DNA of 64,000 bases from Verrucomicrobiia bacterium (lineage in GTDB: Bacteria; Verrucomicrobiota; Verrucomicrobiia; Verrucomicrobiales; Akkermansiaceae). The translations under genes were made by a program, and so were the position numbers. The notes under the pieces were generated by a model that worked only from the letters and a program-made list of their open reading frames with translations, was not told the DNA's origin and did not search any database. Location: the NCBI GenBank assembly GCA_030432565.1, contig JAUIGV010000012.1, positions 62,001 through 126,000 on the forward strand, in the 5' to 3' direction. Numbering within the stretch: position 1 is the stretch's first letter; each line of letters begins with the position of its first letter. Shown here one piece after another: positions 16,037 through 25,309 of the stretch.

Positions 16037-16990
16037 ATGAGAAAATCATTTGTTTTCAGTAGTTTTCTTCTCGGGACCACCCTCTTGGGCACTGTGATCA
16101 AGCCTGCTGGGGTCACTTCAACAGTGGCCGGTGATGCCGGGTCCGCCGTGGATTATCTCCTCGACGACAATCCGGGGCAGGTGGCTCCGGGCCTTCAGAA
16201 TGGCCTGGGGGAAGAGGTCACCCTGGAAACCGGTGATTCCCTGGAGAAGGCTCTCGCCACCTTCCATTTTCGTGACGGCGTCGGACATCAGGAGTCATGG
16301 ACCCGCAGTACTCCGGCAGGCAATCCCATTTTTGTCTTCGATCTCACCGGTGGTGGTAATACGGCCATTGGGTCCATCGTCCTCTGGCAGTATGGGAATA
16401 ACGGCGGACCGGGAGAAGGGAATGGAGGTAATGCGACCCGTGAATTCTCCCTGATTTTCCATGGGGAAGAGGAAGGGGATGACTTTGATTTCAATACAGA
16501 GGACGTGGATTTTACCGGAACCATGGACCCGATTTTGAGTGATGTGACTCTCCCAGTCGGAGAATCTCCCGGGAATTATGCCCAACCGTTTTACTTCGGT
16601 TCACAGTCGACCGTTCGCTATGTGGCCCTCCGCATCGACAGTAATTATCTCCCCCCCGCGGATCCGCAGATCACGGCAGGAGGTGATCGCTTTGGACTGG
16701 GCGAGGTGCGCTTTGCTACTGAGCCATCGATCCCGTCCGATATCCCGCTCCGGATTACCAGTTTCTCAATTACCCGGGACACCGACCCTGAGGAAATCAC
16801 GATTGTCTGGGACTCTGTTCCGGATAGCCAATACACTCTCTCCTATGCGACTGATCTAACAGACTTTGAAGCCAACACGGTTGCTGAGGGGATTGAGTCG
16901 ACGAATGAAAGCACTTCTCTCACCTTCCCCAATCCGGCTCCAGATGAGGCACGCCTTTTCTTTCGGGTCGCTCATACTCCGGGAGGTTGA
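16037..16990 (+). CDS. Secreted discoidin-like protein with shared C-terminal module
   Basis: 317 residues. A signal peptide (MRKSFVFSSFLLGTTLLGTV) is followed by a ~200-residue beta domain that resembles F5/8 type C (discoidin-like) carbohydrate-binding folds: SAVDYLLDDNPGQVAPGLQN, VFDLTGGGNTAIGSIVLWQY, TREFSLIFHGEE, VRYVALRIDSNYL, RFGLGEVRFA. The last ~75 residues (ITIVWDSVPDSQYTLSYATD, then LTDFE ... RLFFRVAHTPGG) are the 'StDL' C-terminal module shared with other secreted proteins here. It starts ~100 bp after repeat copy 2. Ligand and role are unknown. Confidence 0.8.
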   Translation: MRKSFVFSSFLLGTTLLGTVIKPAGVTSTVAGDAGSAVDYLLDDNPGQVAPGLQNGLGEEVTLETGDSLEKALATFHFRDGVGHQESWTRSTPAGNPIFVFDLTGGGNTAIGSIVLWQYGNNGGPGEGNGGNATREFSLIFHGEEEGDDFDFNTEDVDFTGTMDPILSDVTLPVGESPGNYAQPFYFGSQSTVRYVALRIDSNYLPPADPQITAGGDRFGLGEVRFATEPSIPSDIPLRITSFSITRDTDPEEITIVWDSVPDSQYTLSYATDLTDFEANTVAEGIESTNESTSLTFPNPAPDEARLFFRVAHTPGG

Positions 16991-17249
16991 TTCCCGGCCT
17001 ATTTCCGTCGCTGGATGATATGCGAATTGGTAGCTGTCCGCCTGCTACCCGGGTCTCAATTGTTGTTCGGGCAACTCCTCAACTGTGAGCTTGGGTGTGC
17101 GCCAATTATTCGGCTTGTTCTTACAGCAAATGGTCGGGCAAATAAAATGCCGACCCATAACCCGTGTTTTCCCTTCCCTAGGACCCAAGCTGGGATCGAG
17201 GAAAGACAACGCCCTGTTTCGAGAGCGGGAGACTTGCCGTTTGGGTCCT

Positions 17250-17495
17250 TTAGAGGTCATCCCGACCAAGTGTGTCCGCCGGCTTTTCGCGGCGGCTCTC
17301 ACTCCGAAGGGCGCAGAGGAAGGAATAGGTCGCGGCAAGCAGGATCAAGGCAGGAGGCAGGGCGGCGGCGACGGAGGCAGCCTGGAGGGCCAGCAATCCC
17401 TGCCCAACAAGGAGAGCGACCGCGGTCAACCCCTCAAGGATATCCTCCTTTCACCCCCTCTGCTCCGGTCCAAAGGCGGCTTCAATGCCCTCGTG
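17250..17495 (-). pseudogene. Probable 3' remnant of a BCCT-type transporter gene
   Basis: The minus strand reads HEGIEAAFGPEQRG, an in-frame TGA, then KEDILEGLTAVALLVGQGLL, ALQAASVAAALPPALILLAA and TYSFLCALRSESRREKPAD before a stop. A glycine-rich helix followed by 'aLQ.asv.aaLP.alilL...ysll.aLR.E' is the pattern of the last two membrane helices of BCCT (betaine/carnitine/choline) transporters. The internal stop and absence of the other helices mark it as a relic. Assignment is from memory of the family pattern and is uncertain. Confidence 0.4.
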
Positions 17496-17698
17496 CCAAA
17501 AGCAAGTTCCTAGCAGTCATCTCGGATTTTCCTATCAAGTAGCCTGTCAAGGTCCTACCCTCTGTCGATTCTGCTCTGATCAATCGTGAAATGCGATGGT
17601 CTTCCTCCGATTGGAGGCTTGGCCTCTTGTCGGAATCGGGGTCGCTGTTCTTTCCAATTCAAGGAAAGGCTTGATCCCAAAAACCAACCAATACGACT

Positions 17699-17836
17699 AT
17701 GGGAGACAAATCGCCGAAATCGAAGAATAAGGACAGTAAGCAGAAAAAGGGCAAAGCCGACGCTGCTGACAAAGCCAAGCAAAAGCTCATTGCTGATAAG
17801 CGGAGCAATCTGCCTCCGCCGAAGAAAAAGAAGTAG
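17699..17836 (+). CDS. MGDKSPK-type lysine-rich small protein, 45 residues
   Basis: An ATG frame starting MGDKSPKSKNKDSKQKKGKA, then an alanine/lysine helix and ending PPPKKKK. The invariant opening MGDKSPKSK..K is the signature of a widespread but uncharacterised small protein family of ~45-60 residues found in many bacterial phyla. It is highly basic with no cysteine, membrane segment or signal peptide; nucleic-acid or ribosome binding would be inference. No Shine-Dalgarno sequence stands out. It lies alone in the accessory stretch. Confidence 0.75.
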   Translation: MGDKSPKSKNKDSKQKKGKADAADKAKQKLIADKRSNLPPPKKKK

Positions 17837-17980
17837 GCGGCCGTGGGCTCTTCAAAGAGAATTCTACCCGGTCATGTATCGTGGTTCGGATGCACATTGT
17901 GGGCTCAGCCTCAGCGCGGCAATCACTGTCGTTTTCGTAATTGAATTGTCCTTCGTGAACATCGGAGAGATCATTGGGGA

Positions 17981-18196
17981 ATGACAACTTACGTATACGA
18001 GACCATTCCGCAGACTGCCGGGGAAGTTCCTGTTCAGTTCGAGGTCAGGCAAGGCATGAACGACCCCAAGCTCACTGAGCAACCGGGAACGGGAAAGCCG
18101 GTCCGGCGGATTGTTTCAGGAGGTTTCCTCTTGAGCCGTGCAAAAAATGAGTCTGTTGGATCGGTCACCGACCCTTCGTGGTACCAAGGGGATTGA
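17981..18196 (+). CDS. FmdB/zinc-ribbon family small protein lacking cysteines
   Basis: 71 residues: MTTYVYETIPQTAGEVPVQF, then EVRQGMNDPKLTEQPGTGKP and VRRIVSGGFLLS. The frame 'MPTYvYet ... rFEv.Qsm.d.pLt..P.tG.pVRRvisGG' is that of the FmdB (CxxC_CxxC_SSSS) regulatory/zinc-ribbon family. The usual CxxC pairs are absent, so it belongs to the cysteine-less variant, and metal binding is not expected. GGAGAG at 17964-17969 could serve as ribosome binding site. The last ~20 residues after SGGFLLS do not follow the family and may be drift. Function is unknown; family members are named after a formamidase regulator. Confidence 0.65.
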   Translation: MTTYVYETIPQTAGEVPVQFEVRQGMNDPKLTEQPGTGKPVRRIVSGGFLLSRAKNESVGSVTDPSWYQGD

Positions 18197-18259
18197 TGGG
18201 TCGCTCGATGAAGAAAAAGAAATCGTTGGTCGCGGATTTCGATAAGATTTCCGATTTCG

Positions 18260-18484
18260 ATGCAAGGCATATTTTGCATTCCATATTCCCTGTGGGGTGT
18301 AGCCTGGGTTGATCTGGACGGGCATCGATACTCCCCAGATCGCAAAACGATCATCTTTGAGCATCTACCATTTTTAGAGATGGTGCCGAACCTATCCAAC
18401 TACTTGAGGGCGGCGGCATCAGCCTTGGAGTCCTACAATCAGTCGGAGATTGTTGCTCAATGCGAACCTTTTAAACTCGGATGA
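18260..18484 (+). CDS. Doubtful small gene, possibly frameshifted
   Basis: A 74-residue frame whose middle (WVDLDGHRYSPDRKTIIFEH, then LPFLEMVPNLSNYLRAAASA) looks protein-like. A second frame starting at 18208 (MKKKKSLVADFDKISDFDAR) overlaps its 5' end, so the two could be halves of one gene broken by a frameshift near 18300. I recognise no family. Confidence 0.25.
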   Translation: MQGIFCIPYSLWGVAWVDLDGHRYSPDRKTIIFEHLPFLEMVPNLSNYLRAAASALESYNQSEIVAQCEPFKLG

Positions 18485-18614
18485 GCGAAGGCGGGGCACG
18501 CCAACCGTTCCACATGCTTGAGTTTCCGGGACTACTCCGTAGTTTGGAGAAAAGTAATTACTTTTTGAGCAGGATGTCCGAGCGGTGGCGGGTGAACTCT
18601 GAGCTTGATGATTC

Positions 18615-19007
18615 ATGTCAAACCGAACTTACATCTGTGTGGATTGTCGGACCACCAAGCGGGCCGAGGCTGCTGGTGGTCTGAAGACCAACCTTCGGTG
18701 CTCCTCGTGTGGCGGACCGCTTTGGGAACTCAGCCATCGGTGGCGCATCCCCAAGAAGGCAGACAGAAAAAGTTGGGAGGAGTTGGCAAAGACTGTTGCC
18801 CAGAGTCGCCCAGCACGTGACGCATTTGTGCTGGCCCGAGCTAAGTCCAAACTAGCCGAGATTGATCGACAGATTGAAGCATTCTCCTCTCGCAAACCGT
18901 CAGAACAGCGCGAAAAGATTCTGAAGGATCTTGCCCACGAACGATCCCAGGTTCTGCGGCAGTATCTTGATAGCGGGATCCAACTCGATACGAACCCGCA
19001 AGCATAA
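18615..19007 (+). CDS. Small zinc-ribbon protein
   Basis: 130 residues. Two CxxC pairs at the N-terminus (CVDCRTTK and CSSCGGPLWELSHRWRIPKK) form a zinc ribbon. This is followed by a basic/aromatic stretch (KKADRKSWEELAKTVAQSR) and a charged helical C-terminus (ARAKSKLAEIDRQIEAFSSR) likely to be a coiled coil. It is cytosolic, with no signal peptide. Similar ribbons occur in bacterial small regulators and in toxin-antitoxin or DNA-binding proteins, but I cannot name the family. The gene appears intact although the surroundings are degraded. Confidence 0.65.
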   Translation: MSNRTYICVDCRTTKRAEAAGGLKTNLRCSSCGGPLWELSHRWRIPKKADRKSWEELAKTVAQSRPARDAFVLARAKSKLAEIDRQIEAFSSRKPSEQREKILKDLAHERSQVLRQYLDSGIQLDTNPQA

Positions 19008-19130
19008 GAAGTCACGCGAAGCCGAACAATGGTTTCTGAATACGTTGGACATCAGGACTTCGCAAACTCAAGCCCCCCGGAAGTGTGAGCAGGTCGGTAG
19101 CTTTTGCAGTTTGGCAAATCTGAGATCATT

Positions 19131-22118
19131 TTAATCTCCGCCTCCCTCAATGACAGCTTGCGCTTCGGCCAAGGCAAGGCCGGAGGCGAGATCTTGATCC
19201 CACGGCAACCATTTCCCGTTGTTGAATTCACCCAGGAGCTGGAAGCGTTTCCATCTCGAGGGACCCGTTTGATCTTCAATCACTCTCCGGGCCTGTCCCA
19301 AAAGTCTCCGGGCCTCCTCCAGTTCGCCCAATCTCATCGCGGCCATGGCCTTGAAAGCGAAAGCCGTTCCACGGAAATCAGCCACTTGCCCCAGCCTGTC
19401 AGGGAACTCCTGATCGTTCATTTTGTGCAACTGATCATCCACTTCTTGCAGCTGATTGATCGCTTTTTCGAAATCGCCTGAACGATAAGACGCCATACCC
19501 TGCAGGAGCAGTCCCTCGATGAGTGGTTTACCCGGCTGAGCGGAAATCCGGTTGGCGAGAAGGCCTGCCCATCCGACGACCTGCCGCTGCAGATTAGAGG
19601 CAGTATCTACTGGCATAATCAGGCAGGCTCTGGCTGCATGCAAGGCATCGCCAAAATCGAAACCAGACCTGGCGTCGAGACAACGCCGGCAGAAGTCATG
19701 ATAGGCTTCTGGGTGCCCGGCCTGCGCGAGGAGTAGTCCCGCCCGCAACCAATCTCTCCCGTATTTGGAACAGGGCATCGGGAAAGCGGTGATTTTTTCA
19801 TAACAGTCGATTGCTTCCCCCGGCTTCTCCTGGATTACTAGAAACGATCCCATGACCCGCTGGGAGGCGACCCAATCGATAGATACCTCATCGCGTCCCT
19901 TTCCCAGGTTGGCATAAAAAGGAAGGGTTTTTCGGTGAAGTTCAACGGCACGCTCCAAATCGCCGGGTCCATCCCTTTCTGCATAGGTGATTGCGAGGTT
20001 GGTTCGCGCCAAGACCACAGAGATATCTGATTCATCAAAGAAGCGTTCACAATCGGCCAGTACTCCCGTGAACCTTGTGATTGCTTCTTCGGTGTTTCCT
20101 AAACTCAAAATGTCTGAGGCTAGGTTGCTTCGCAGGTTCAGGATGACCGGATGAATGGCCAGCGACTCATTCATTTCGATCGCCTCTTGCGCGAGCTTCA
20201 AGGCCTGCTCCCGAAGCTCCCGGGGCTTGGTCCCCCTGGAAGCAATGGCAAGGGTGTTGAGGGCCTCGATCGTGAGAAGGTCGCCTCGTTCCAGTGATTT
20301 CAGGCAACGTTCAACGACTTCGAGGGCCAGATCACGGGACCTGGCGGTTTGCCCGTCGGCGTTGTAAAACCCGGCCAAATATCGCTTGGCATGGAGAAGG
20401 TCGCGATGGTCGGGAGGCAGAACCTCGTCATAAAAGGCAACGGCCCGTTCGCCATTCTTGATTGCCGAAGCCACGTCCCCCAGCCATCGCTGGGCATAGG
20501 CGAGATGGATCATGGTTTTGAGAGTATTTGGATGGTCTTCTCCCAAGAGCTCGATCCGTGTCCGAAGCGCGGACTCCAGCAGCTTCAGCGCAGGCAGCAT
20601 CTCCCAAAGATCGAGATAGACCAGTCCCAGGGATGTCTGCATTGCTGCGACCACTTCCGGGTCCTCTCCTACATTGCGAGACAAATCCTCACTCAACTCG
20701 TCCAGAATCTCTTTGGCCGGACGACCTCTCGCCACCGAAGGGCCCAATTGTTTGAGAGCCTCCTCCAACCGCGCTGTCACGGCCACCCCGTGCCGTGCTT
20801 CCTCTTCGGCCTGTAGCCTGCGGACTTCCGCCACCCGGTTGGCTTCGCGAGCCTGGAAAAGAAGAAGGGTGGAGATCGTGAGAGCTACCAGAATGACGAT
20901 GATCACCACCGTCCCTGCGGCAACCACAATCCGGTTGCGACGGGCAAACTTGCCCAGGCGATAGAAGAAGCCGGGAGCGGTCGCCTCGACTGGCTTGTCG
21001 CTCAAAAACCGATCCACATCCTGCACAAATTCGTTGGCAGTTTCGTATCGGCGTCGGCGGTCCTTCTCAAGGGCCTTCATGACAATCCAGTCGAGATCCC
21101 GCGGGATTTCCGCCATAGCCATCGTCACGCCCGGGCCGATTGGGGAAGACCGTCTTGATGTGGTAAGCCTCGTACTTGGAAGCGGCGGTTCCTCCTCACG
21201 GATGATGCGCTGCATCTCACCATGGGCCACGCTCCCGAGATGTTTCGCATCGTGGGGAGGCGTACCGGTGAGGAGTTCATAGAGGAGCACACCCAGCGAG
21301 TAGATGTCGCTTCGAGTATCAACATCCAGCCCACTCATTTCAGCCTGCTCGGGACTCATGTAGGCCGGCGTGCCCACCATCTGCGCGTAGTTGGTGAAGA
21401 GGGTGCGTTCGGTCAAACGCTGGTTCAGGGCCTTGGAAACGCCGAAGTCGATGACCTTGGGCACCGGAACGCCGTCGTGGAGGGTGACCATGACATTCGA
21501 CGGCTTGAGGTCGCGGTGGATCACACCCTTATGATGGGCGTGCTGCACCGCCTGGCACACCGGGATAAAGAGCTCTAGCCTCTCCGCCAACCCCAATTTG
21601 GCTTCCTCGCAGTAGCGAGTGATTGAGACACCGGTGACGAGCTCCATGACGAAGTAGGGCCGTCCCGTCGCGGTGGCCCCGGCATCGATGATCCTGGCGA
21701 TGTTGGGATGGTCCATCAGCGCGAGGGCCTGGCGCTCGGCCTCGAAACGAGCGATGACCTGCTTGGTGTCCATGCCCAGCTTTATGATCTTCAATGCCAC
21801 CTTGCGGACCACCGGGTCCCGCTGTTCGGCGAGGTAGACCACCCCGAACCCGCCTTCCCCAATTTTCTCGAGGAGCTTGTAACGATCAATTACCGAGCCT
21901 GGTTGCTCGGCGATGGAAGCGGTCGAAAGATCAGCCATGGGACTAGCCTCCTCCAACAGCCGCCCTTGTTCGTATCCCTCCAGTAGATCCAGGACACGCT
22001 GCCTCAGAGCATTGTCGTCGCCCGCCTGTTCCTTCAAAAAAGAAAGACGCTCTTCAGCGCTCCCCAGTTCGAGGGCAGCGCTGAACAGGTCTTCTTCTTT
22101 GGAGTAGGTTTCAGACAA
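19131..22118 (-). CDS. Serine/threonine protein kinase with TPR sensor region
   Basis: 995 residues. A ~75-residue N-terminal helical segment ([20 protein letters not shown]) precedes a complete Hanks-type kinase domain: glycine loop GEGGFGVV (87-94), Lys of VALK (107-110), HRDLKPSNV (HRD 201-203), DFGVSKAL (DFG 224-226) and [13 protein letters not shown]. After the domain comes one membrane helix ([20 protein letters not shown]), so the C-terminal ~550 residues are on the outer side. These contain TPR-like repeats ([40 protein letters not shown]) and probably read a signal or bind partners. The design is typical of Planctomycetes and Verrucomicrobia, where such kinases are encoded next to ECF sigma factors; an ECF sigma gene lies two genes upstream on the same strand. 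All catalytic residues are present. Confidence 0.95.
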   Translation of the reverse strand: MSETYSKEEDLFSAALELGSAEERLSFLKEQAGDDNALRQRVLDLLEGYEQGRLLEEASPMADLSTASIAEQPGSVIDRYKLLEKIGEGGFGVVYLAEQRDPVVRKVALKIIKLGMDTKQVIARFEAERQALALMDHPNIARIIDAGATATGRPYFVMELVTGVSITRYCEEAKLGLAERLELFIPVCQAVQHAHHKGVIHRDLKPSNVMVTLHDGVPVPKVIDFGVSKALNQRLTERTLFTNYAQMVGTPAYMSPEQAEMSGLDVDTRSDIYSLGVLLYELLTGTPPHDAKHLGSVAHGEMQRIIREEEPPLPSTRLTTSRRSSPIGPGVTMAMAEIPRDLDWIVMKALEKDRRRRYETANEFVQDVDRFLSDKPVEATAPGFFYRLGKFARRNRIVVAAGTVVIIVILVALTISTLLLFQAREANRVAEVRRLQAEEEARHGVAVTARLEEALKQLGPSVARGRPAKEILDELSEDLSRNVGEDPEVVAAMQTSLGLVYLDLWEMLPALKLLESALRTRIELLGEDHPNTLKTMIHLAYAQRWLGDVASAIKNGERAVAFYDEVLPPDHRDLLHAKRYLAGFYNADGQTARSRDLALEVVERCLKSLERGDLLTIEALNTLAIASRGTKPRELREQALKLAQEAIEMNESLAIHPVILNLRSNLASDILSLGNTEEAITRFTGVLADCERFFDESDISVVLARTNLAITYAERDGPGDLERAVELHRKTLPFYANLGKGRDEVSIDWVASQRVMGSFLVIQEKPGEAIDCYEKITAFPMPCSKYGRDWLRAGLLLAQAGHPEAYHDFCRRCLDARSGFDFGDALHAARACLIMPVDTASNLQRQVVGWAGLLANRISAQPGKPLIEGLLLQGMASYRSGDFEKAINQLQEVDDQLHKMNDQEFPDRLGQVADFRGTAFAFKAMAAMRLGELEEARRLLGQARRVIEDQTGPSRWKRFQLLGEFNNGKWLPWDQDLASGLALAEAQAVIEGGGD

Positions 22119-22163
22119 GGGAATCTTGGGACAGTTTAGGTAGTATCGGGACCTCGGGCCAAC

Positions 22164-24110
22164 TCATCTTTGAGAATCCAGGATTTGAGGGTTGGCTCCT
22201 CCGTGAAGACGCACCACCCGAAACCATTGATAGGCGCTGTTTGCGAAGCGGTTATTGACCTGATAGGAAGATAGATCTTCATCACTAATAATCTCGGGTA
22301 AATGGAGTCTGCTCCAAGTCCTTAGTGCTCCCAGTGGATCCTCTCGATTGAATTGTGGTCCTGACCCTTCGATTTGATACTTTGCACCCGGACGAGACTT
22401 CCACTCGATGATGAACCCATTGCAAATTCTTGTGTGACCGCAGAAGAACCTCCCCTGAGGTTTACGAGACTTCGTTATCTGTGGGGGCAGCGGAGATCCG
22501 AAAAGTTCCAGTTCGCCAAGTTGAAGTCTTTGGTCTCCCAGAGTGTAGACTGAGAGAAAGCGAAAGGTGGTGTAAGCCTTTGGTTTCCGAAAGTGGATTC
22601 CGGCTTCGAAGAGAAGTGTCTGATTCCGGTTGGTCCAGATCGAGTCCAGTTGGTCATTCCACCGGAAGATCGGTTCAAAGGTTTCCCCGTCCATCGACCC
22701 GTGGATTTCCCATTCCGAGGGATCCAGCAACTTGTCTATCATTCCACTGGTGAGGGCAAAACTCCGAAGCACAAATGGCTCAGGGAAGGTGGCGGTCGCC
22801 CAGAGGTAGCGCTGGGCGTTTTCATCATACCATTGCGAATCCAAATCCGCGTTTTCGTTGTCGAAGAGGCGAAAGGCTTCCTGGGAACCCCAATCGGGTT
22901 TGTGGGAAGCGTCGAACACGGCATCAAATCCACTTCCGTCGGTTGAATCGCCGTCATTTTCGATATCTGTCAAATCCCCGCCGCCCAGACTTTCGAGGAT
23001 CCGTGGTGCGGTATGGTCCTCGGGGTTGTGGGGATCGCTGCCACTCTTCAGTTCGCCGGAGTCCAGATAACCGTCGCTGTCACTATCGGCCAAATTTGGA
23101 TTGGTGACGGTCGATCCGTTCACCTCTTCGGTATCGGAAAGGCCATCGCGATCGGTATCGCTGGAAAGGGGGCTGCTTCCGGTGTCATTGCCATCCACAA
23201 AGACCCGGGTATCACTTTCCACCCCATCGCTGAGACCGTCGCGGTCACTGTCGGGATGGTGCGGATCACATCCCAGCTCAAACTCTCCGAGGTTGTTCAA
23301 GCCGTCGCCATCCGGATCAAGGAGGGAGTCGTCGCTCTCCGGGTCAAGCTGGTGGGCCCGCTCCCAACTGTCGAGCATGCCATCGGCATCAGCATCTTCC
23401 ACCGGCACTCCGTAAAGTCTCATTCCAAGATCGGATTTCCGTTCTCCGTCTCTCATGGTCCCGTTTCGTTCTCTGAGCACGGAGCCGGGATCGAGATAGG
23501 AGCCTGCGGCCTGATAATCGAAATTGGATGAATCACTGATTCCCGGGAGCACGGCGAACAAGGGCTGTCCAGCATTGTTCCGATTGTAGGAATGGATGGA
23601 CAACCAGTAATTTTGACCAGATTGGGCAATGAAGCTGATTTCCTTGAATTCCATTTTGAAAGAATAATAGGAATGAAGACTGGGGTCCGGTGCCCAGGGC
23701 CGGTCACCGAGATGGGTCGTCTCGACCTCGGCAGCCGCCTGGCTTTCACGAAAGAGCATCTCGCCGGGACGACCGTTGTCGTCTGCATAGATTGAGATCT
23801 CAAAAGTTTCAGTCTTGGGCGTGGGTGGATTGAATTGCGGGCCGCGGGTATCAAGGTAAACACCAAGCCATCCGACGCCAGTCAGCTTTTCCGCCGTTGT
23901 CAGAGAGAAATCATCAAAGATTCTCTCATTGTTGAAGGTCGAGGTGGTGGGACCGGTGAGAGGGTAATAATTTCGTTTTTGAAAACGGATCGTGGCTTGA
24001 GGATCGGCCCGAAGGCCGGAATCAAGGAGGCCGAGCAGGGCAATACAGATTGCGAGCGAAGGCCTTCGGAACGGTTTCGCGTGAGGCCAGGGAACTGGAG
24101 TGGAATTCAT
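22164..24110 (-). CDS. Secreted thrombospondin-type-3-repeat protein
   Basis: About 648 residues from the ATG at 24110; a further ATG 12 codons upstream is possible. A basic N-region and hydrophobic core (LAICIALLGLLDSGLRA) form the signal peptide. Residues ~30-225 are a beta-sandwich with FEISIYADDNGRPGEMLF and YWLSIHSYNRNNAGQPLFAV. Residues ~230-355 carry at least four calcium-binding TSP3-type repeats (DADADGMLDSWERAHQLDPE, DPDGDGLNNLGEFELGCDPH, DSDRDGLSDGVESDT, DSDSDGYLDSGELKSGSDPH). A discoidin-like domain follows (~370-550; YTTFRFLSVYTLGDQRLQLG, ELELFG), and a C-terminal module ends AYQWFRVVRLHGGAN. It lies between a kinase gene and a sigma factor gene on the same strand, so it may be a target or sensor of that pair; this is inference. 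Confidence 0.85.
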   Translation of the reverse strand: MNSTPVPWPHAKPFRRPSLAICIALLGLLDSGLRADPQATIRFQKRNYYPLTGPTTSTFNNERIFDDFSLTTAEKLTGVGWLGVYLDTRGPQFNPPTPKTETFEISIYADDNGRPGEMLFRESQAAAEVETTHLGDRPWAPDPSLHSYYSFKMEFKEISFIAQSGQNYWLSIHSYNRNNAGQPLFAVLPGISDSSNFDYQAAGSYLDPGSVLRERNGTMRDGERKSDLGMRLYGVPVEDADADGMLDSWERAHQLDPESDDSLLDPDGDGLNNLGEFELGCDPHHPDSDRDGLSDGVESDTRVFVDGNDTGSSPLSSDTDRDGLSDTEEVNGSTVTNPNLADSDSDGYLDSGELKSGSDPHNPEDHTAPRILESLGGGDLTDIENDGDSTDGSGFDAVFDASHKPDWGSQEAFRLFDNENADLDSQWYDENAQRYLWATATFPEPFVLRSFALTSGMIDKLLDPSEWEIHGSMDGETFEPIFRWNDQLDSIWTNRNQTLLFEAGIHFRKPKAYTTFRFLSVYTLGDQRLQLGELELFGSPLPPQITKSRKPQGRFFCGHTRICNGFIIEWKSRPGAKYQIEGSGPQFNREDPLGALRTWSRLHLPEIISDEDLSSYQVNNRFANSAYQWFRVVRLHGGANPQILDSQR

Positions 24111-24229
24111 GGGATTGGATGGTTGGTTCGGATTGTGGGAAGCCACTGGTGCCTTTGATGGCGGGCTTCACTCAGTCGTGCGGAATTCCGATACCGGCCC
24201 CCTCAAAAAAACGTCAAAAAATAACGGAC

Positions 24230-24793
24230 TCAGTCGGGACGGCCGATTTCCCTTCCGAGCCAGGCCCTCGCATAAGCCCACTGACGCTGGGCCGTAGCCT
24301 CGGAAACGCCCAGGGCCGCAGCGGCCTCCGGGATGGTGAGTCCGGCAAAGAAGCGCAACTCGACCAGCTTCGCTTTTTGCGGGTCGGCTTTCCCGAATTT
24401 GCTCAGGGCCTCGTCGACCGCCATGACGTATTCCGGGTTATCGTTTCCGACCACCTCTCCTTCCTTGAATTCCACCCGGTCGTGCTGCCCTCCATGTTTC
24501 ATCGCCGCTTTGCGGCGGGCGTTGTCGACCAGGATGCGTCGCATGGCTTCGGCGGCGGCTCCAAAAAAATGGCCCCGCCCGTTCCAGCGGACCTCGGTTT
24601 TGTCGGGGTTCACCAACTTGAGATAGGCTTCGTGAACCAAGGCTGTCGCCTGCAAGGTCTGCCCGGGTCGTTCCTGGGCCATCTTGTGAGCCGCCATACG
24701 TCGGAGTTCCTCGTAAACGATGGGAAGAAGCTCTTCGGCAGCATGAGGTTCGCCTGCTTCGGCTGCTTCGATGAGTCGCGTCACTTCCTCCAT
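24230..24793 (-). CDS. ECF-type RNA polymerase sigma factor (kinase-linked type)
   Basis: 187 residues from the ATG at 24793 (MEEVTRLIEAAEAGEPHAAE), which aligns with the usual family start; earlier in-frame codons add an unrelated leader. Region 2 shows EELLPIVYEELRRMAAHKMA and ALVHEAYLKLV, with the conserved WNGRGHFFGAAAEAMRRILV and DNARRKAA. Region 4 shows KLVELRFFAGLTIPEAAAAL and GVSEATAQRQWAYARAWLG, a helix-turn-helix. This is the 'ECF-type sigma factor' subfamily of Planctomycetes and Verrucomicrobia, which is usually adjacent to a Ser/Thr kinase and likely controlled by it rather than by an anti-sigma factor. No anti-sigma gene is visible here, and the kinase gene follows downstream on the same strand, which agrees with that model. 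Confidence 0.94.
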   Translation of the reverse strand: MEEVTRLIEAAEAGEPHAAEELLPIVYEELRRMAAHKMAQERPGQTLQATALVHEAYLKLVNPDKTEVRWNGRGHFFGAAAEAMRRILVDNARRKAAMKHGGQHDRVEFKEGEVVGNDNPEYVMAVDEALSKFGKADPQKAKLVELRFFAGLTIPEAAAALGVSEATAQRQWAYARAWLGREIGRPD

Positions 24794-24865
24794 GGTCCTG
24801 TTCCTTATGCCAAAATCCGCCAAGCTCCAAGTCTGATCAAATTGCCCGTTCTGCCAACCGTTCAT

Positions 24866-25142
24866 TGCTCCCGGCCCCTGACCGTCACTTTTAATCGCGT
24901 AATGTGTGGAAGGGAAATCTCAACTTCTACCGTTCGGTGACGATCAAGTGCAGGAATCTCCTTGGAGCCACTGTTGGAATTGCCCCGGTGCGCATGCCTC
25001 TGGCATCAAGATCCGATATCACCACCGATTTCGAATTGTTCAAAGCGGAATAGTTTCCCGCACCAGTTGTAATGGCCTTTGCAATCACGAAGAAATCCCT
25101 TCCTCAAGCCGTTCCGTGTTTGAAAGGATTTTTCCTGTCACC
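24866..25142. other. Intergenic region upstream of the sigma factor and DUF11 genes
   Basis: Divergent intergenic DNA that must hold the promoters of both the leftward sigma factor gene and the rightward DUF11-protein gene. I find no gene or strong hairpin in it. Confidence 0.5.
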
Positions 25143-25238
25143 TTTCCGGCCCTCCACTCGTACCTCTTTGAGCTTACTCCGGCCTTAATAAATTGTTCAT
25201 GCTCGATGGACTTTTTTAAGGTGCTTGTTTTCAATACC
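25143..25238. repeat. Diverged third copy (fragment) of the ~0.5 kb repeat
   Basis: About 95 bp resemble positions 9735-9830 and 15535-15628 of the repeat: TTCCGGCC.TCC..., CTTTGAGC...CTCC, ATT.AATTGTTCATGC, then TTTTTTAA.G.GCTTGTTTTC followed by AATACC. The closest block is CTTGTTTTCAATACC. The structured right half is absent. It lies ~70 bp upstream of the DUF11-protein start. Confidence 0.55.
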
Positions 25239-25309
25239 TTCCGAAGACCATCACAAGAATCCCCCACCAATTCGGAGGAACCCACTTTTTCACTATTCCA
25301 ATTCACTCA

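Noticed and set aside
17045-17542. Several overlapping open frames on both strands after the discoidin-like gene
   Set aside because: They mutually overlap, have no starts with ribosome sites and no family pattern; only the transporter-like relic is supported.
18550-18615. Sequence TGTCCGAGCGGTGG resembling the 5' half of a tRNA-Ser
   Set aside because: The remaining arms and the T-loop cannot be found downstream, and a zinc-ribbon gene starts right after; it is too short to call even a tRNA fragment.
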